A stretch of 64,000 bases of DNA from Plectrocnemia conspersa. Taxonomy: Eukaryota; Arthropoda; Insecta; Trichoptera; Polycentropodidae. The number at the start of each line of letters is the position of its first letter. The stretch's first letter is position 1. The DNA lies in NCBI GenBank assembly GCA_009617715.1, contig VTFK01000042.1:868001-932000 (forward strand). The letters run 5' to 3'. Under the pieces are notes generated by a model. The model ran no database searches, was not told where the DNA came from, and saw only the letters and a list, made by a program, of their open reading frames with translations. Position numbers and translations under genes: made by a program. Positions 48,301 through 60,916 of this stretch are shown piece by piece.

Positions 48301-48600
48301 AGGCGTTCTTGCCTTACCTCAGTCCGAGCAGTGTAATGAAGCGAAGACTGGGGTAGTATTTTCCAATGGGTCAGAATTTCTAACCCTTATATAACTACTA
48401 TACAGGGGATGGTTGCCCAAGGTCTGACTAAAACCAAATGTCAGCTAGCTTTTAAAGACAGTCGACGATGAGATCAACTTGCTAACCGATATATTTTTTA
48501 CAAAATTAAAAATATAGTTTTTGAATTTAAAACGAATTCAAATTGTAGAGACCAAATGTCAGCTAGCTTTTAAATTTAGAGAAAATTTGTCTACATGGAA
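48300..48600. repeat. GC-richer segment with a 24-bp direct repeat
   Basis: The 24 bases at 48433-48456 recur exactly at 48551-48574 (core AATGTCAGCTAGCTTTTAAA). Between them lies unrelated A/T-rich sequence. On the minus strand the segment 48317-48428 looks exon-like (acceptor GGTTTTAG, a 35-codon frame with TLGNHPLYSSYIRVR, donor GAG|GTAAGG), but all three frames contain stops before the donor. Confidence 0.6.
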
Positions 48601-51060
48601 ATTTTACTTTTTTTCACGATTTTGACTACCCTGTAGGTGTAGTATTTTATATTCCGAATTAAATAAGTATATTTAGTAGTGATCTAATTGTAATAAATTT
48701 TCAGAATCTCTCTCTGGTTTATTTTCATCAAAGTTTATTAAGTTTTAATATAGTTTTACTTTAAAAGAATATTCCCCTTATTTGTGTTTTTTGGACACAT
48801 ATGCTTATTAGGTAAACGTGTATATGCAAAGTAATTTGTCCAAAAAGATTTATTACCTGCTTAAACATTATTAACAATATAATATTGTTTTTTTTTACAT
48901 TTTTTTCGCTAAATTTCAGTACAAATCGATTCACAAGCAGGTAGCGAAACCTAAAAACATCATATTAATGTATACATAAACTACAATTGCAGTTACCTTT
49001 AAAATCATATATGATTGGTTAAGCTCCAGAAAGGCAATTATTTTCGACTCAATTTTATTTAATTTATTTTCTGACTTATAATATATATCTTGAGTTCTAA
49101 TTTAGAACTACATTGCATTAGTGAAGCTCGCAGCAAAGTACGACCCTAGAATTTTAATCCAGAGAATGTCAGCCTTTCTACTTCAATCGTCAGATTTGGC
49201 TCGGTTTAGTCGTTAAATCGACCTTCGAGACGAAAAAAAAAGCAAAGCCATGACATGACATTTAAATACACACAACGTAAAAAAACAAAAGCTATTGTAT
49301 TAATATTAAAAAATTGCGTATATTTTTCTTTAGATTTAATAAATATATTTGAATATCCTGCTGATTACTAAATATTTATTGGTGAACTAAAAAGAGTAGC
49401 TTTAAATCTTCAATGCTATTTCTACTAATATTTTGAAATTTATATTAATATCATATTTTATTATGTGAAGTTGCAAGATTATATAGAAAAAAAATTACTG
49501 ATGCCACAATATGTCAGCAAACATTCAACATTTATCTTGCCAAAATTAAGCAATTATATTGACTCAACAAAAAATTCTACATTACACATGTATACAACGT
49601 GACACGACACGTGTTAAAATCGAAAAGATTTAATTTTATAACCTCGCATTTTATACGTCAGCGAGATGATTAAACGTCTCATGACTCTTAAAAAAAATCG
49701 AAAGCATTTAAATAGTACATTAGCAATGCACCGGCTATTCAACACTGTCACATTATGACTGTCATATACACCCATCCAATATATCATACGCTTGATTTGA
49801 TGTCATCTCGTTTTGTATAGGTATTCACCCAACGTTCGGACAATGCGGAAGAAGTTAGAAATAATCTAACAACGATATTGAATGTCATCACATATTGTGT
49901 CTATCCATTCATCTTCGCAACGTGGGTTATATATAATACATTTGGTGTTGCAAAGAGTTGCGTCAATTAATCTGAGAGTGCTACCGTTATGAAATTTCCA
50001 TTAATTTATTTGTAATAGTCGGCTTTACGAAGCTTTATGTACAATTTTGCTATTCAAAACGACGCACTTACAAGGAAATGTATTGAATACGTATTTCGAA
50101 ATTATACATATAAGAGATAACATTTATTTTAAGTATATACATATAATTACTGAATTATGAAATCAATCGGATCAGGATGAATTAAGTTATTCAATTAAAT
50201 GAGAATTTAATTATATTGCCCATCAGAATTTACTTTGAATACAGCATATTTCCATGAAAACGTCCGTGACATTTGCAAAAGTGTCAATTTGCACGCAAGC
50301 ATAAATGTTGTTAGGAATAAATTTTAGATTTGTTATATGTCATATTGTCATTGATTTATCAGCACAAATGCTAATTAAAACAATTTTATTTGTAAAAGAG
50401 ATTTTCTAATCGCGTTTTTTTGAAAATTTCCATTTTTTGCTCAAATACCAATCAAGCTATAAATTAGCTAAAAGCATTTCGTTTGCGTAAATAGAAGTTT
50501 ATACAAATATGTATTTTATTTTAGTTATAAGTAGTAATTTAAATGATGCATAAATGTGCATTATTTAAATAAATTGTAATAGTATTCTATATGAATATCT
50601 ATTAACGAATATTATTATTTTGCAAAATTTTACTGTAATTTGGGTAAAGAAATATCATAAGTACAACAGCAAAAAATATATATTTTAAAAATATATTCAC
50701 ATATATTACATATAATTCTTTTAAATAAATTTCTTTACTTGATTAATATCAAAATATTTTAAATATTTCGATTTAAAACAAATATATATTTTATGTAAAT
50801 TATTTCAGTATTTTATTGAAAACATGTATTGAATTTGCACTCAATGAATTAATTTGAAATCAGTACCAAAAATCTAATTACCATATTTTTAAATGCATAG
50901 GCTTTAATAAGAATACATTTAAAAATAAATATTTATGTATTGTAGCGACCGTTCGCCAAATGAGAAAACGACGTTTTTAAGAATATTTTTTTTTTACCTG
51001 CTTTACAACGTGTTTCAAAACAACTTATACGAATAAAGATTTTATAATAAATATAGAATA
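48600..51060. other. AT-rich sequence, nothing recognised
   Basis: About 2.5 kb, the longest featureless stretch. Small GC-richer patches at 49120-49260 and 49700-49930 contain no recognisable signal or frame. Confidence 0.5.
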
Positions 51061-51520
51061 GCTAATCACGAGTTTCTAAGTTCTTTCGAAAAACCCGCTC
51101 CCTTCGCTAGTTACCAGAGATATCAACAGTTTTGTTTGGGTTGTTGGCGTCGATCTGAGCAAAAAAGCTAAGTAAAAGCGGACCCCCATTAAAAGTCTCT
51201 TAGCAGAACAACACCGTAGTAAGCCACTATTTACCAAACGTTCGACCTAGGATGACAGCTCGGTCGTTTTTTATTTAAATCATGCTTCGAAGAAAGCCCC
51301 GCATCGAGTTTCCTTGAGACTGCAGCCTTCAGACCTGTATCCACAAAGTGAGACCAAGAATTTACACCTACATGTATCGTATGCTTAGACTAGCATCCTA
51401 CAAAGAGGTACAACTACTCCTTTCACCGAGTCTGTAACCGACAGAGCTGCCTCCACGAAGTGAAACTCTTCTTAGAGAGTCAGACAGAAGTCTGCTGCAC
51501 CCGCCAACTAATAGCTTTTA
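51060..51520. repeat. GC-richer segment with degenerate internal repeats
   Basis: Related words recur about every 58 bases: CTGTATCCACAAAGTGAGAC (51334), CATCCTACAAAGAGGTACAAC (51394) and CTGCCTCCACGAAGTGAAAC (51448), each preceded by AGAC/ACAG. This suggests an old short tandem repeat or a SINE-like insertion. No open frame. Confidence 0.35.
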
Positions 51521-51990
51521 GAAAGGTCTGAACCACTGGATTAGGTACTACGTTCTATGTCTTCGATGATAAAAGTTTATGTGTTTAACCAGCGTTTTTT
51601 TATGCTACATATATTTAATTTCAAGTATTTTTTTAATGGCAATTAATGAGTTGCTTAAATATAATTTTTGTAAAATAACACTGACTAAAATAATTATGAA
51701 CATAATAATAATTAAGTTGTCATCAGTATTATCTTTATTAATTATTTTAGTATACGATTCCGAACTATCAAAATTAGAAAAATCGGTTGAATAAATGTTT
51801 TCCATTATTTTGGGAACATCTTTGAAAATAGTTTTTATTTCCAAAATAGTCAGGCTTTTGGAAAAATGAACTAAAATTTATGGATGTAAAAATGCTTACT
51901 ATTGATCTATTTAATCTTTCTTTAATTATTAATTTCAGCACTATAAACATTTCTAGTGATAAAATTGTAATAATTTATTTTTAACAATTT
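51520..51990. other. AT-rich sequence, nothing recognised
   Basis: Plus and minus frames of 71 and 79 codons overlap completely and are Ile/Leu/Asn-rich from composition. Confidence 0.5.
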
Positions 51991-52750
51991 GTTCAGTAGA
52001 AAATCAGAACGTCTCGAGTATCGGGTCCTGAGACGACTGACACCTGGTAGTTTCTGCCACGTCTTTCGGACCCTAGCGGAAAAAAGCAATATTGCACTAA
52101 AAGTAAAAAATTCCTTCTATTTAGTTTTGCTTTTTTTTTCTTTCGGAATAATTCCTGTATTTTTTAATTAAAAAAAATAATATTTATATGTTCGGGCTGT
52201 TTTTAAATGCGCCACCATGAAGTTTTGTGCCAATATTCGTCTACACAATTTTTTTAGAATTAATTATTTCCGAATATTTCAACGCATAAATTTAGACATC
52301 ACAAAAATAAATTAATGAATATCCCACCATTGTTTTCGATCAACGCCACGTCGACAGACAATCGAGCGGCGACACAAAGAAATGTCAACTCGTCTCGTTC
52401 ACGTGTTGACAACGTGCCGTCTACGGTTAGTTACGAAGTCAATTACGAAAGTTGCGCGACACCTGTAAGAGCCAGTTTGACATTTCGCCGACCAGGTGAA
52501 GTGTTAGCAGAAAGATAGAGGTCAGAGGTGAGAGGCTGGTTACACATCGTCGGTCTCTTGCCCTTCGGTCTGGCATTTACACGGACCGGTGGAAAGAAAT
52601 TTGGTCGGCAAAAAAAATATGACAAACGCTCACGCAATGATCTACTTGCGAAAACGTATGCATAAATAATGAACGGATTGTTTCCCAACAACGGCAATTA
52701 TGCGAACGAATCATCGTCACGAAGATGATGAGAATGTGTCGAATAAGAAT
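51990..52750. promoter_or_regulatory. GC-richer islands in two parts
   Basis: Cores lie at 52000-52085 and 52315-52720. Many CG words (CGTCGACAGACAATCGAGCG, ACGTGTTGACAACGTGCCG) and three unrelated open frames on both strands, none with a domain. Candidate conserved non-coding sequence. Confidence 0.25.
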
Positions 52751-55367
52751 TTTAGCAATGAGTTGCCAATATCAACCGTGTGATTAGACGTTACAAACAT
52801 TTTTTGTCGATTATATAAATAACTAGCTTTAACATTTACTTATTAGTTTAAACTTAGGTATCACATAGTATTGAGTCTGACAAAACAATAGTTGTTTTAT
52901 ACTTGCATACAAAATATAGGCATTTCCATTTTTTTTTACTAAAATATTCTTCAAAATGTATTGGTTTATTATTAAAAATAAACGTTATGTTATTTTAATT
53001 ATTTTTATTTTATATATGTACCTATATAGTAATACATTATATAATTATATTAAATTTAATTATAGAATGTATTAGATAATTATATTAAATACAATTAAAT
53101 AATGAATGAGATAATTATAATTATAATACATTTATATAAAGTATTACTATTTAACATAAATATTACTCATATGGTTTGCAATAAATTAAAATATATAAGC
53201 TTACTGAAATATTTAGTCCACAATAATCTCGTTAATTCATATTATATTAAGATTGATTTGACATCTTAATAATGACCATTAACAAGCTTTTTTTTAGAAA
53301 CATCTTGCAATAAGCGAAATTAAACATATTTTTTCATGCTGTCTTAAATAATGCTTTATAACATTATTAATTTTATTTAAATAATTTTTATTACTATAAG
53401 TAACCAGTATATCACAATTTTATAAAGTATAAAATAAAATAAAATAAATTTAAAATCTTAAATTATACCAAATAAATCGGACCAGCTCCTCATAGCTAAC
53501 ACTGAGGTCAGCACAAAAAAATCTAGCGTAAAAATCTACCGATGTCATCGGCAAAACCAGCATAAAAAACTTTCTTGAGCGCATTGCCCGAAAATATTTT
53601 AGAACCAAAAGCTAAAAATTCTCAATAAGAGAAAGATTTTAATATTTTTTCAGAGACCTCAAAAACCATATAAAATGGAGTCTAAAACTTCTAAGAATAT
53701 TTGATTTCTAGTTTATAGTTTTGTTTCGGTTTTTATGCCAAAGGCGTTTATTTTGATATAATACAAAATCGATATTTTTGCAAGAATTAGAGCCACGTTT
53801 ACGTAAAGTTGTACCATTACTCTGCAAATAGAGCCACATAAAAATCGATTTCAATCGAAACTTTTATAAAGTAAAAAAAATATTTTTAATGAATTTTAAT
53901 GACTTTTTAGAATAAAAATATCTTACATTATGTTTGTAATGCAACATATTTTGCACAATGTTGAAATTGATCTAGGTCTAGATGAAATCGATAAGATAAA
54001 TTTCAATAAAAATTAGATATGCCAATAGAGATAAATGCCTAAAAATGGAACAATCGAATGATGCATAAAATCCATAATAACAATCAAAACAATAACAGTA
54101 GCAAAAAAAGTAAAAGGAAATCCTAAAAACAAAGGTTGGCCGTCGCGCGGCCAAGATAATCATCGACCGAGAAATATATAATTGGTGGAGCGTATCTAAG
54201 GACAAAGAATGTGATAAATCAAAACTCAGAAGACAACCCATTAATTGTTCATAAACACTGTAGTTATTTAAAATATGACCAGTCATATTTCACGTATCAA
54301 ATAGGCGTCGAAGCGCACCAAGACGCTTGGCTAAAGTGTCGAGGGAAAAAATAATATTGTAGGTGATTTTATTATGGTTATAGGACATGTTATAATATTA
54401 CTAACGATTTGTGCTCCGCCTTGACTTGCATACTTCGTAAAGATTGCTTCGGTCAAGTGACCCGATATATGTATGTATTATACGTTGGCATTTAGAGCTG
54501 AACTGAAATAGAAATGCAAATTGGTCTTTAAAAAATATCAAGGTTTGTTTGCTCGTGATCCGTTATGGTATCAATACCGGTAATAGCTGGAAAAATCTGT
54601 AATTTGCATGTGAGTCTAACACATATCAATAACTCGCTTTATAATATGTAAATTAAGCAATGTTGCACAAAAAATAACGTTAAAAGGCCTAAATATTAAT
54701 TTAGAAGCAAATAAATGGCACTGATTTGAAGAGGTATTTTATATGATAATATACAAAAAACAATGGTTTATTAACCAATTTTTAACAACCATATATATTT
54801 TTTATTTTATATTAAATTTTAAATTAAAACTTTATTATGTGTATTTTTTATACAAAGCAGTTTTTTCTTTAAATTCATTGACAAAAAATATATTAAAACC
54901 AGTTTTTCCGATTAGAGTCACATTAACATTCATTAATGAATTGTTAATATTCTTCCTACTATTTTTTTTATAAATGTAATACACATAATTAATTAAATGA
55001 AATAAATATACAGAATTAAATAAATTTATATGACAATTAAATTATTTGTAAGCTAAATTTTAAGCAGGTCAATTCTTAATAATCGAAATTCTATTGCACA
55101 TTTATAATTAATTTTTCATGTATGTTGTAATTTTAATATATATTTTAATGTCTAAATATGTAATTTCTATCAGGAAATCAATTAAGTTTAGTAGTTTCTC
55201 GTTGCCTTTTTTTACAGCAGATTATTTTTTTCTCATGGCCTTCCACGGCTAATAGGATATGTGTAAATGTTTTCTTGCTAAAAAAAACTGTTAGTTAGCA
55301 ATTAGTAAATGTTTTATTTAGAGAATGTCTGTATGGTTTTTACAGAAATTAAAATAGCACATGATAT

Positions 55368-55440
55368 TTAACCCTTTGCACTCGTATTTTTTTTTTGGTT
55401 GGGGTAGCGCCAGCTCGTATTTAATTTCGAGACTTTTTTT
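55368..55440 (+). mobile_element. piggyBac-type end in copy A
   Basis: TTAA (55368-55371) is followed by CCCTTTGCACTCGTA, matching over 15 or more bases the reverse complement of the end at 62734 (CCCTTTGCGCTCGTA). A second CAGCTCGTATTTAATTTCGAG lies inside. No opposite end within the unit. The same end in copy B is at 58435-58500 (CCCTTTGTACTCGTA). Confidence 0.5.
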
Positions 55441-55954
55441 ATGTTCAATTTTTGGAAGTAAAAATGAAATAAAACATGTTTTGATTAATCTTTTTACAAA
55501 TTAAAATTAATACAGCGAAAGATTGATAGTTTGTCAGTATTTTAGTTAAAAAAAAATTAATTAAATATTTAAAATATATTATAATTTAAATACTTTAATC
55601 GGAAAATAACTTTTTTTATTGTACTTTCTTAAATAATTTGTAAAAAAAACGTTAACCATGAAACTTAGAAAAGAATAATTTATTAAAATGTGTTCACGAA
55701 GAATTGTACTTACTATTCACCAAAAATAAATGACATAGTATTAGGTATACATAGTATAGGAAGGTAAATGTAATGATGTTTTTAGATGATTTTTCGTCCA
55801 TCGCAATCAAATGCGCGGTAAAACAAATAAATGAATTATTTAAAAAAAACAGCTGAGTGCTGTAGCGGCAGGGGTTTATAACCATTAATAAATTTGTAAA
55901 TAGCTAGATGTCATATGAATTCTGAATAATTAAAATATTGGACTGTTTGTTTTT

Positions 55955-56010
55955 TTTGCACCTATCGTTTATTATCTTGCGCAATGCCGCTTATTATCTT
56001 GCGCATCGCG
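55955..56010 (+). repeat. Short tandem repeat inside the duplicated unit
   Basis: TTTATTATCTTGCGCAATGC is followed by CTTATTATCTTGCGCATCGC, about 22 bases apart. The same structure is in copy B near 59070-59115, so it predates the 3-kb duplication. Confidence 0.7.
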
Positions 56011-56262
56011 CTCGTTCTATAGTGTTTAGCGCTCATAACATCGATCAACAATTTGTGTTCATACAAAAAAAATAATGGTTACAATAAAATTTAATCAAGA
56101 TTAAAATTACAAAGAGCACAAGTTTTTTACTTGTTGTTTATTTTTTTCTTAGTAAAACCTTAGTTTTTAGTTTTTTAATTGTTTTTTTTTGGTAAATAGT
56201 TAATATATTCCCATTAACAAGTTTTTTTAGACTTTTATAGAAATGAATTCAAAAACGTTTAT

Positions 56263-59200
56263 AAAAAATAAAAAAACGTTAGCGTTATTTTAATTATTTC
56301 TTTATTTTATATATGTATCTATATAATACATTATATAATTATATTAAATTCTAATTATAGAATGTATTAGATAATTATATTAAATACAATTAAATAAATG
56401 AATGAGATAATTATATTAAATACATTTATATAAAGTATTACCATTTAACATAAATATTACCATATGGTTTGCAATAAATTAAAATATATAAGCTTACTGA
56501 AATATTTAGTCCACAATAATCTCGTTAATTCATATTATATTAAGATTGATTTGACATCTTAATAACGACCATTAACAAGTTTTTTTTTAGAAACATCTTG
56601 CAATAAGCGAAATTAAACATTTTTTTTTCATGCTGTCTTAAATAATGTTTTATAACATTATTAATTTTATTTAAATAATTTATATTACTATAAGTAGCCA
56701 GCATATCACAATTAAATAAAGTATAAAATAAAATAAATTTAAAATCTAAAATTATACCAAATAAATCGGACCAGCTCCTCATAGCTAACACTGAGGTCAG
56801 CGCAAAAAAATCTAGCGTAAAAATCTACCGATGTCATCGCCAAAACCAGCATAAAAAACTTTCTTGAGCGCATTGCCCGAAAATATTTTAGAACCAAAAG
56901 CTAAAAATTCTCAATAAGAGAAAGATTTTAATATTTTTTCAGAGACCTCAAAAACCATATAAAATGGAGTCTAAAACTTCTAAGAATATTTGATTTCTAG
57001 TTTATAGTTTTGTTTCGGTTTTTATGCCAAAGGCGTTTATTTTGATATAATACAAAATCGTTAATTTTTAATTGATATTTTTGCAAGAATTAGAGCCACG
57101 TTTACGTAAAGTTGTACCATTACTCTGCAAATAGAGCCACATAAAAATCGATTTCAATCGAAACTTTATAAAGTAAAAAAAATATTTTTAATGAATTTTA
57201 ATGACTTTTTAGAATAAAAATATCTTACATTATGTTTGTAATGCAACATATTTTGCACAATGTTGAAATTGATCTAGGTCTAGATGAAATCGATAAGATA
57301 AATTTCAATAAAAATTAGATATGCCAATAGAGATAAATGCCTAAAAATGGAACAATCGAATGATGCATAAAATCCATAATAACAATCAAAACAATAACAA
57401 TAACAGTAGCAAAAAAAAAGTAAAAGGGAAATCCTAAAACAAAGGTTGGCCGTCGCGCGGCCAAGATAATCATCGACCGAGAAATATATAATTGGTGGAG
57501 CGTATCTAAGGACAAAGAATGTGATAAATCAAAACTCAGAAGACAACCCATTAATTGTTCATAAACACTGTAGTTATTTAAAATATGACCAGTCATATTT
57601 CACGTATCAAATAGGCGTCGAAGCGCACCAAGACGCTTGGCTAAAGTGTCGAGGGAAAAAATAATATTGTAGGTGATTTTATTATGGTTATAGGACATGT
57701 TATAATATTACCAACGATTTGTGCTCCGCCTTGACTTGCATACTTCGTAAAGATTGCTTCGGTCAAGTGACCCGATATATGTATGTATTATACGTTGGCA
57801 TTTAGAGCTGAACTGAAATAGAAATGCAAATTGGTCTTTAAAAATATCAAGGTTTGTTTGCTCGTGATCCGTTATGGTATCAATACCGGTAATAGCTGGA
57901 AAAATCTGTAATTTGCATGTGAGTCTAACACATATCAATAACTCGCTTTATAATATGTAAATTAAGCAATGTTGCACAAAAAATAACGTTAAAAGGCCTA
58001 AATATTAATTTAGAAGCAAATAAATGGCACTGATTTGAAGAGGTATTTTATATGATAATATACAAAAAACAATGGTTTATTAACCAATTTTTTTTAACAA
58101 CCATATATATTTTTTATTTTATATTAAATTTTAAATTAAAACTTTATTATGTGTGTTTTTTATACAAAGCAGTTTTTTCTTTAAATTCATTGACAAAAAA
58201 TATATTAAAACCAGTTTTTCCGATTAGAGTCACATTAACATTCATTAATGAATTGTTAATATTCTTCCTACTATTTTTTTTTATAAAATGTAAATACACA
58301 TAATTAATTAAATGAAATAAATATACAGAATTAAATAAATTTATATGACAATTAAATTATTTGTAATATATTTTAAATTTTAAGCAGGTCAATTCTTAAT
58401 AATCGAAATTTTTATTGCACATTTATAATTAATTTTAACCCTTTGTACTCGTATTTTTTTTTTTGGTTAGGATATGGTAAAAGCTTGCCAGCTCGTATTT
58501 AATTTCGAGACGTATTTTTTTTATGTTCAATTTTTTGGAATATGTTCAATTTTAAAAGTAAAAATGAAATAAAACATGTTTTGATTAATCTTTTTTACAA
58601 ATTAAAATTAATACAGCGAAAGATTGATAGTTTGTCAGTATTTTAGTTAAAAAAAAAAAATTAATTAAATATTTAAAATATATTATAATTTAAATACTTT
58701 TAATCGGAAAATAACTTTTTTTTTTATTGTACTTTTTAAATAATTTGTAAAACGTTAACCATGAAACTTAGAAAAGAATAATTTATTAAAATGTGTTCAC
58801 GAAGAATTGTACTTACTATTCACAAAAAATAAATGACATAGTATTAGGTATACATAGTATAGGAAGGTAAATGTAATGATGTTTTAGATGATTTTTTCGT
58901 CCATCGCAATCAAATGCGCGGTAAAACAAATAAATGAATTATTTAAAAAAAACAGCTGAGTGATGTAGCGGCAGGGGTTTATAACCATTAAGAAATTTGT
59001 AAATAGCTAGATGTCATATGAATTCTGAATAATTAAAATATTGGACTGTTTGTATTTTTTTGCACCTATCGTTTATTATCTTGCGCAATGCGCTTATTAT
59101 CTTGCGCATCGCGCTCGTTCTATAGTGTTTAGCGCTCATAACATCGATCAACAATTTGTGTTCATACAAAAAAATAATGGTTACAATAAAATTTAATCAA

Positions 59201-59345
59201 GATTAAAATTACAAAGAGCACAAGTTTTTTACTTGTTGTTTTTTTTTTCTTAGTAAAACCTTAGTTTTTAGTTTTTTTAATTGTTGTTTTTTCTTGGTAA
59301 ATAGTTAATATATTCCCATTAACAAGTTTTAGACTTTATAGAAAA
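56263..59345 (+). repeat. Tandem duplication, copy B
   Basis: Second copy, about 3.1 kb. Differences from copy A are mostly single substitutions and 1-12-base indels in A/T runs, plus the 250-bp deletion. The minus-strand frames at 53978-54286 and 57315-57596 share their first 53 codons (beginning MTGHILNNYSVYEQLMGCLL) and then diverge by frameshift. This shows the frame is not maintained, so these are not convincing genes. Confidence 0.95.
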
Positions 59346-59668
59346 TCAGATTACAATAAACGTATTATAAAAAAAAAAAAAAAAATATACTGTTAGTTAA
59401 ATAAAACATATATCAACATATAATAACGTTTAAAAAAACACATTTAATACGAAAAAATTGTTATGCACCTTACAATAAATAAAACACAAACAATATGCAC
59501 ATCAGCACATATGTTTTAAGCAAAAGGATACATTTTGACGATATAACCAATGATTTTTAAAAGCAAAATTTAACACTTTTGACGCTAAGTTGCCGATAAT
59601 GAGATTCCAAATAAATTAAAGCGAAGGTCCATATATAAAGGAGAATCTAGATTAGGAAATATGGTTCT
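59345..59668. other. AT-rich junction sequence
   Basis: Begins with a run of about 16 A at 59367-59384 directly after the end of copy B. No open frame. Confidence 0.5.
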
Positions 59669-60340
59669 AGGACACTAACCGCCTGGAAATATACCCCTTG
59701 GACAATAACCCCCCCGTCAAAACCCCCCCCTTGATTGATCCCCGTAATAATAACCCCTGACAATTAACCCACCATGCAAATAATCCCCCCTGACAATTAG
59801 ACCCCGCCACGTATAAAGATAATACAGATATTACTTAACACGTCTCGTGACGCTCTATTATACTTAATAAAACATATACTGACGCCATTACCAAAGTTTA
59901 GCTGTATTATACATACATATGTATCTAGCCTAATAATATTTTTATTTTTTTTAATACTCTTTATAACAATTTTGCTCGCACCGGTCACCGGTACAAAATA
60001 TACAATACGTATATTTTCTTCGTAAATGTGTTAGTTTTATTGATATTTTAAAAATTTGTATTTTGCTGAATGAAATAAATTAGTATTGATACTGATTATT
60101 CGTATTAAACATTATTTTATTAAAATAATGACCATTTATTATAAATAATAACAACTTATATAAAATACTTATCTCTATACGTGGCGGGGGTTAATCGTCA
60201 GGGGGGTTATTTACACGGGGGGTTAATTTTCAGGGGGCTATTTGTCAGGGGGTTATTTGCACAGGGATTATTTGTACAGGGGGTTAATGTCCATGGGAGT
60301 TTTGATGGGAGATATATCTATCCAGGGGGTATTTGTCCTG
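59669..60340. mobile_element. Element with long C-rich/G-rich terminal inverted repeats
   Basis: The left arm 59669-59820 and right arm 60172-60340 are inverted repeats about 150-170 bp long. Each is built of degenerate 15-17-bp units of the form TGACAATTAACCCCCC / TGTACAAATAACCCCC, read outward from AGGACA at both ends. The inner edges share CCCCGCCACGTATA(A/G)AGATAA. The 350-bp A/T-rich core has no transposase. No clear target duplication was seen, so the superfamily is left open (foldback-like, non-autonomous). The C- and G-runs give strong G-quadruplex potential on opposite strands at the two ends. Confidence 0.8.
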
Positions 60341-60431
60341 CGTTTACATGCACTTAGGATAGGAATATTTAAAATACGAAAAAGAAGGCCAAATTAAATT
60401 AGATATTTTTTAATATATTCACTGTCTATGG

Positions 60432-60788
60432 CAGAGGTCAGAAAATTACAGCCAAATCCAGCCCTCTGCTTATTTTAATCCGGGCTGCAAGTAATTGTTA
60501 GATTTGACATATAAAAAAATCAAAGTATGTGCTATAATAGAGCGGCCAACCGTCGAGTTAAGGAGCTAGCTAGGTATCACATTATAAGGTGCTCCTATTG
60601 CTTTGTATTTCACCGTGACGTTATGCACTTTAAATTTGAAAGCATCTTCAGTGCCCACGTAACGCCTTTTGCAATACATTTGAATATTTGAGAGAAATGA
60701 TAAAGCTCATTTTAATTTTGCTTCCTGGCCCGCTGAGCTTAAAATATTTACAATCTGGTCCTTCACAAAAAAGGTTTGCCGACCCCTG
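60432..60788. mobile_element. hAT MITE (CAGRGGTCRG ends) with 8-bp duplication
   Basis: The left end reads CAGAGGTCAGAAAATTACAG and the right end, reverse-complemented, CAGGGGTCGGCAAACC. The direct repeat GTCTATGG flanks it exactly at 60424-60431 and 60789-60796. CAGGGGTCGGCAAAC ends, with GCCAAATCCAGCCC just inside, are characteristic of a Charlie/Tip-like hAT group. The element is 357 bp and has no transposase. The plus frame 60688-60924 runs across its right end and is not a gene. Confidence 0.9.
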
Positions 60789-60916
60789 GTCTATGGTGTT
60801 ACACGAGCAAAATAACCTTGTCTATATTCTTCAGTCATATGTTTTACAGAGAGACATTCAAAACGCGTCATGGCGATTTTACAACTTTATATTTAGATTG
60901 TCTTGTATAACCGGAA

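Larger units (their letters stand above)
52965..56262 (+). repeat. Tandem duplication, copy A
   Basis: About 3.3 kb that recurs almost unchanged as 56263-59345. Diagnostic shared blocks include CCAGCTCCTCATAGCTAACA (53473 / 56770), TTGGCCGTCGCGCGGCCAAG (54136 / 57446) and TTGCGCAATG..GCTTATTATC near the right end. Copy A has about 250 bp at 55120-55367 missing from copy B, flanked by a TTT microhomology. Both copies contain TTAACCCTTTGYACTCGTA, a piggyBac-type end. No protein family is recognisable. Confidence 0.95.

Noticed and set aside
48317..48428. Exon-like stretch on the minus strand with acceptor, open frame and donor
   Set aside because: All three frames contain a stop before the donor, so it cannot be an internal coding exon.
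53978..54286. Minus-strand frame shared by both duplicate copies as a gene
   Set aside because: The copies agree only over the first 53 codons and then differ by frameshifts; a real gene would keep its frame at this level of identity.
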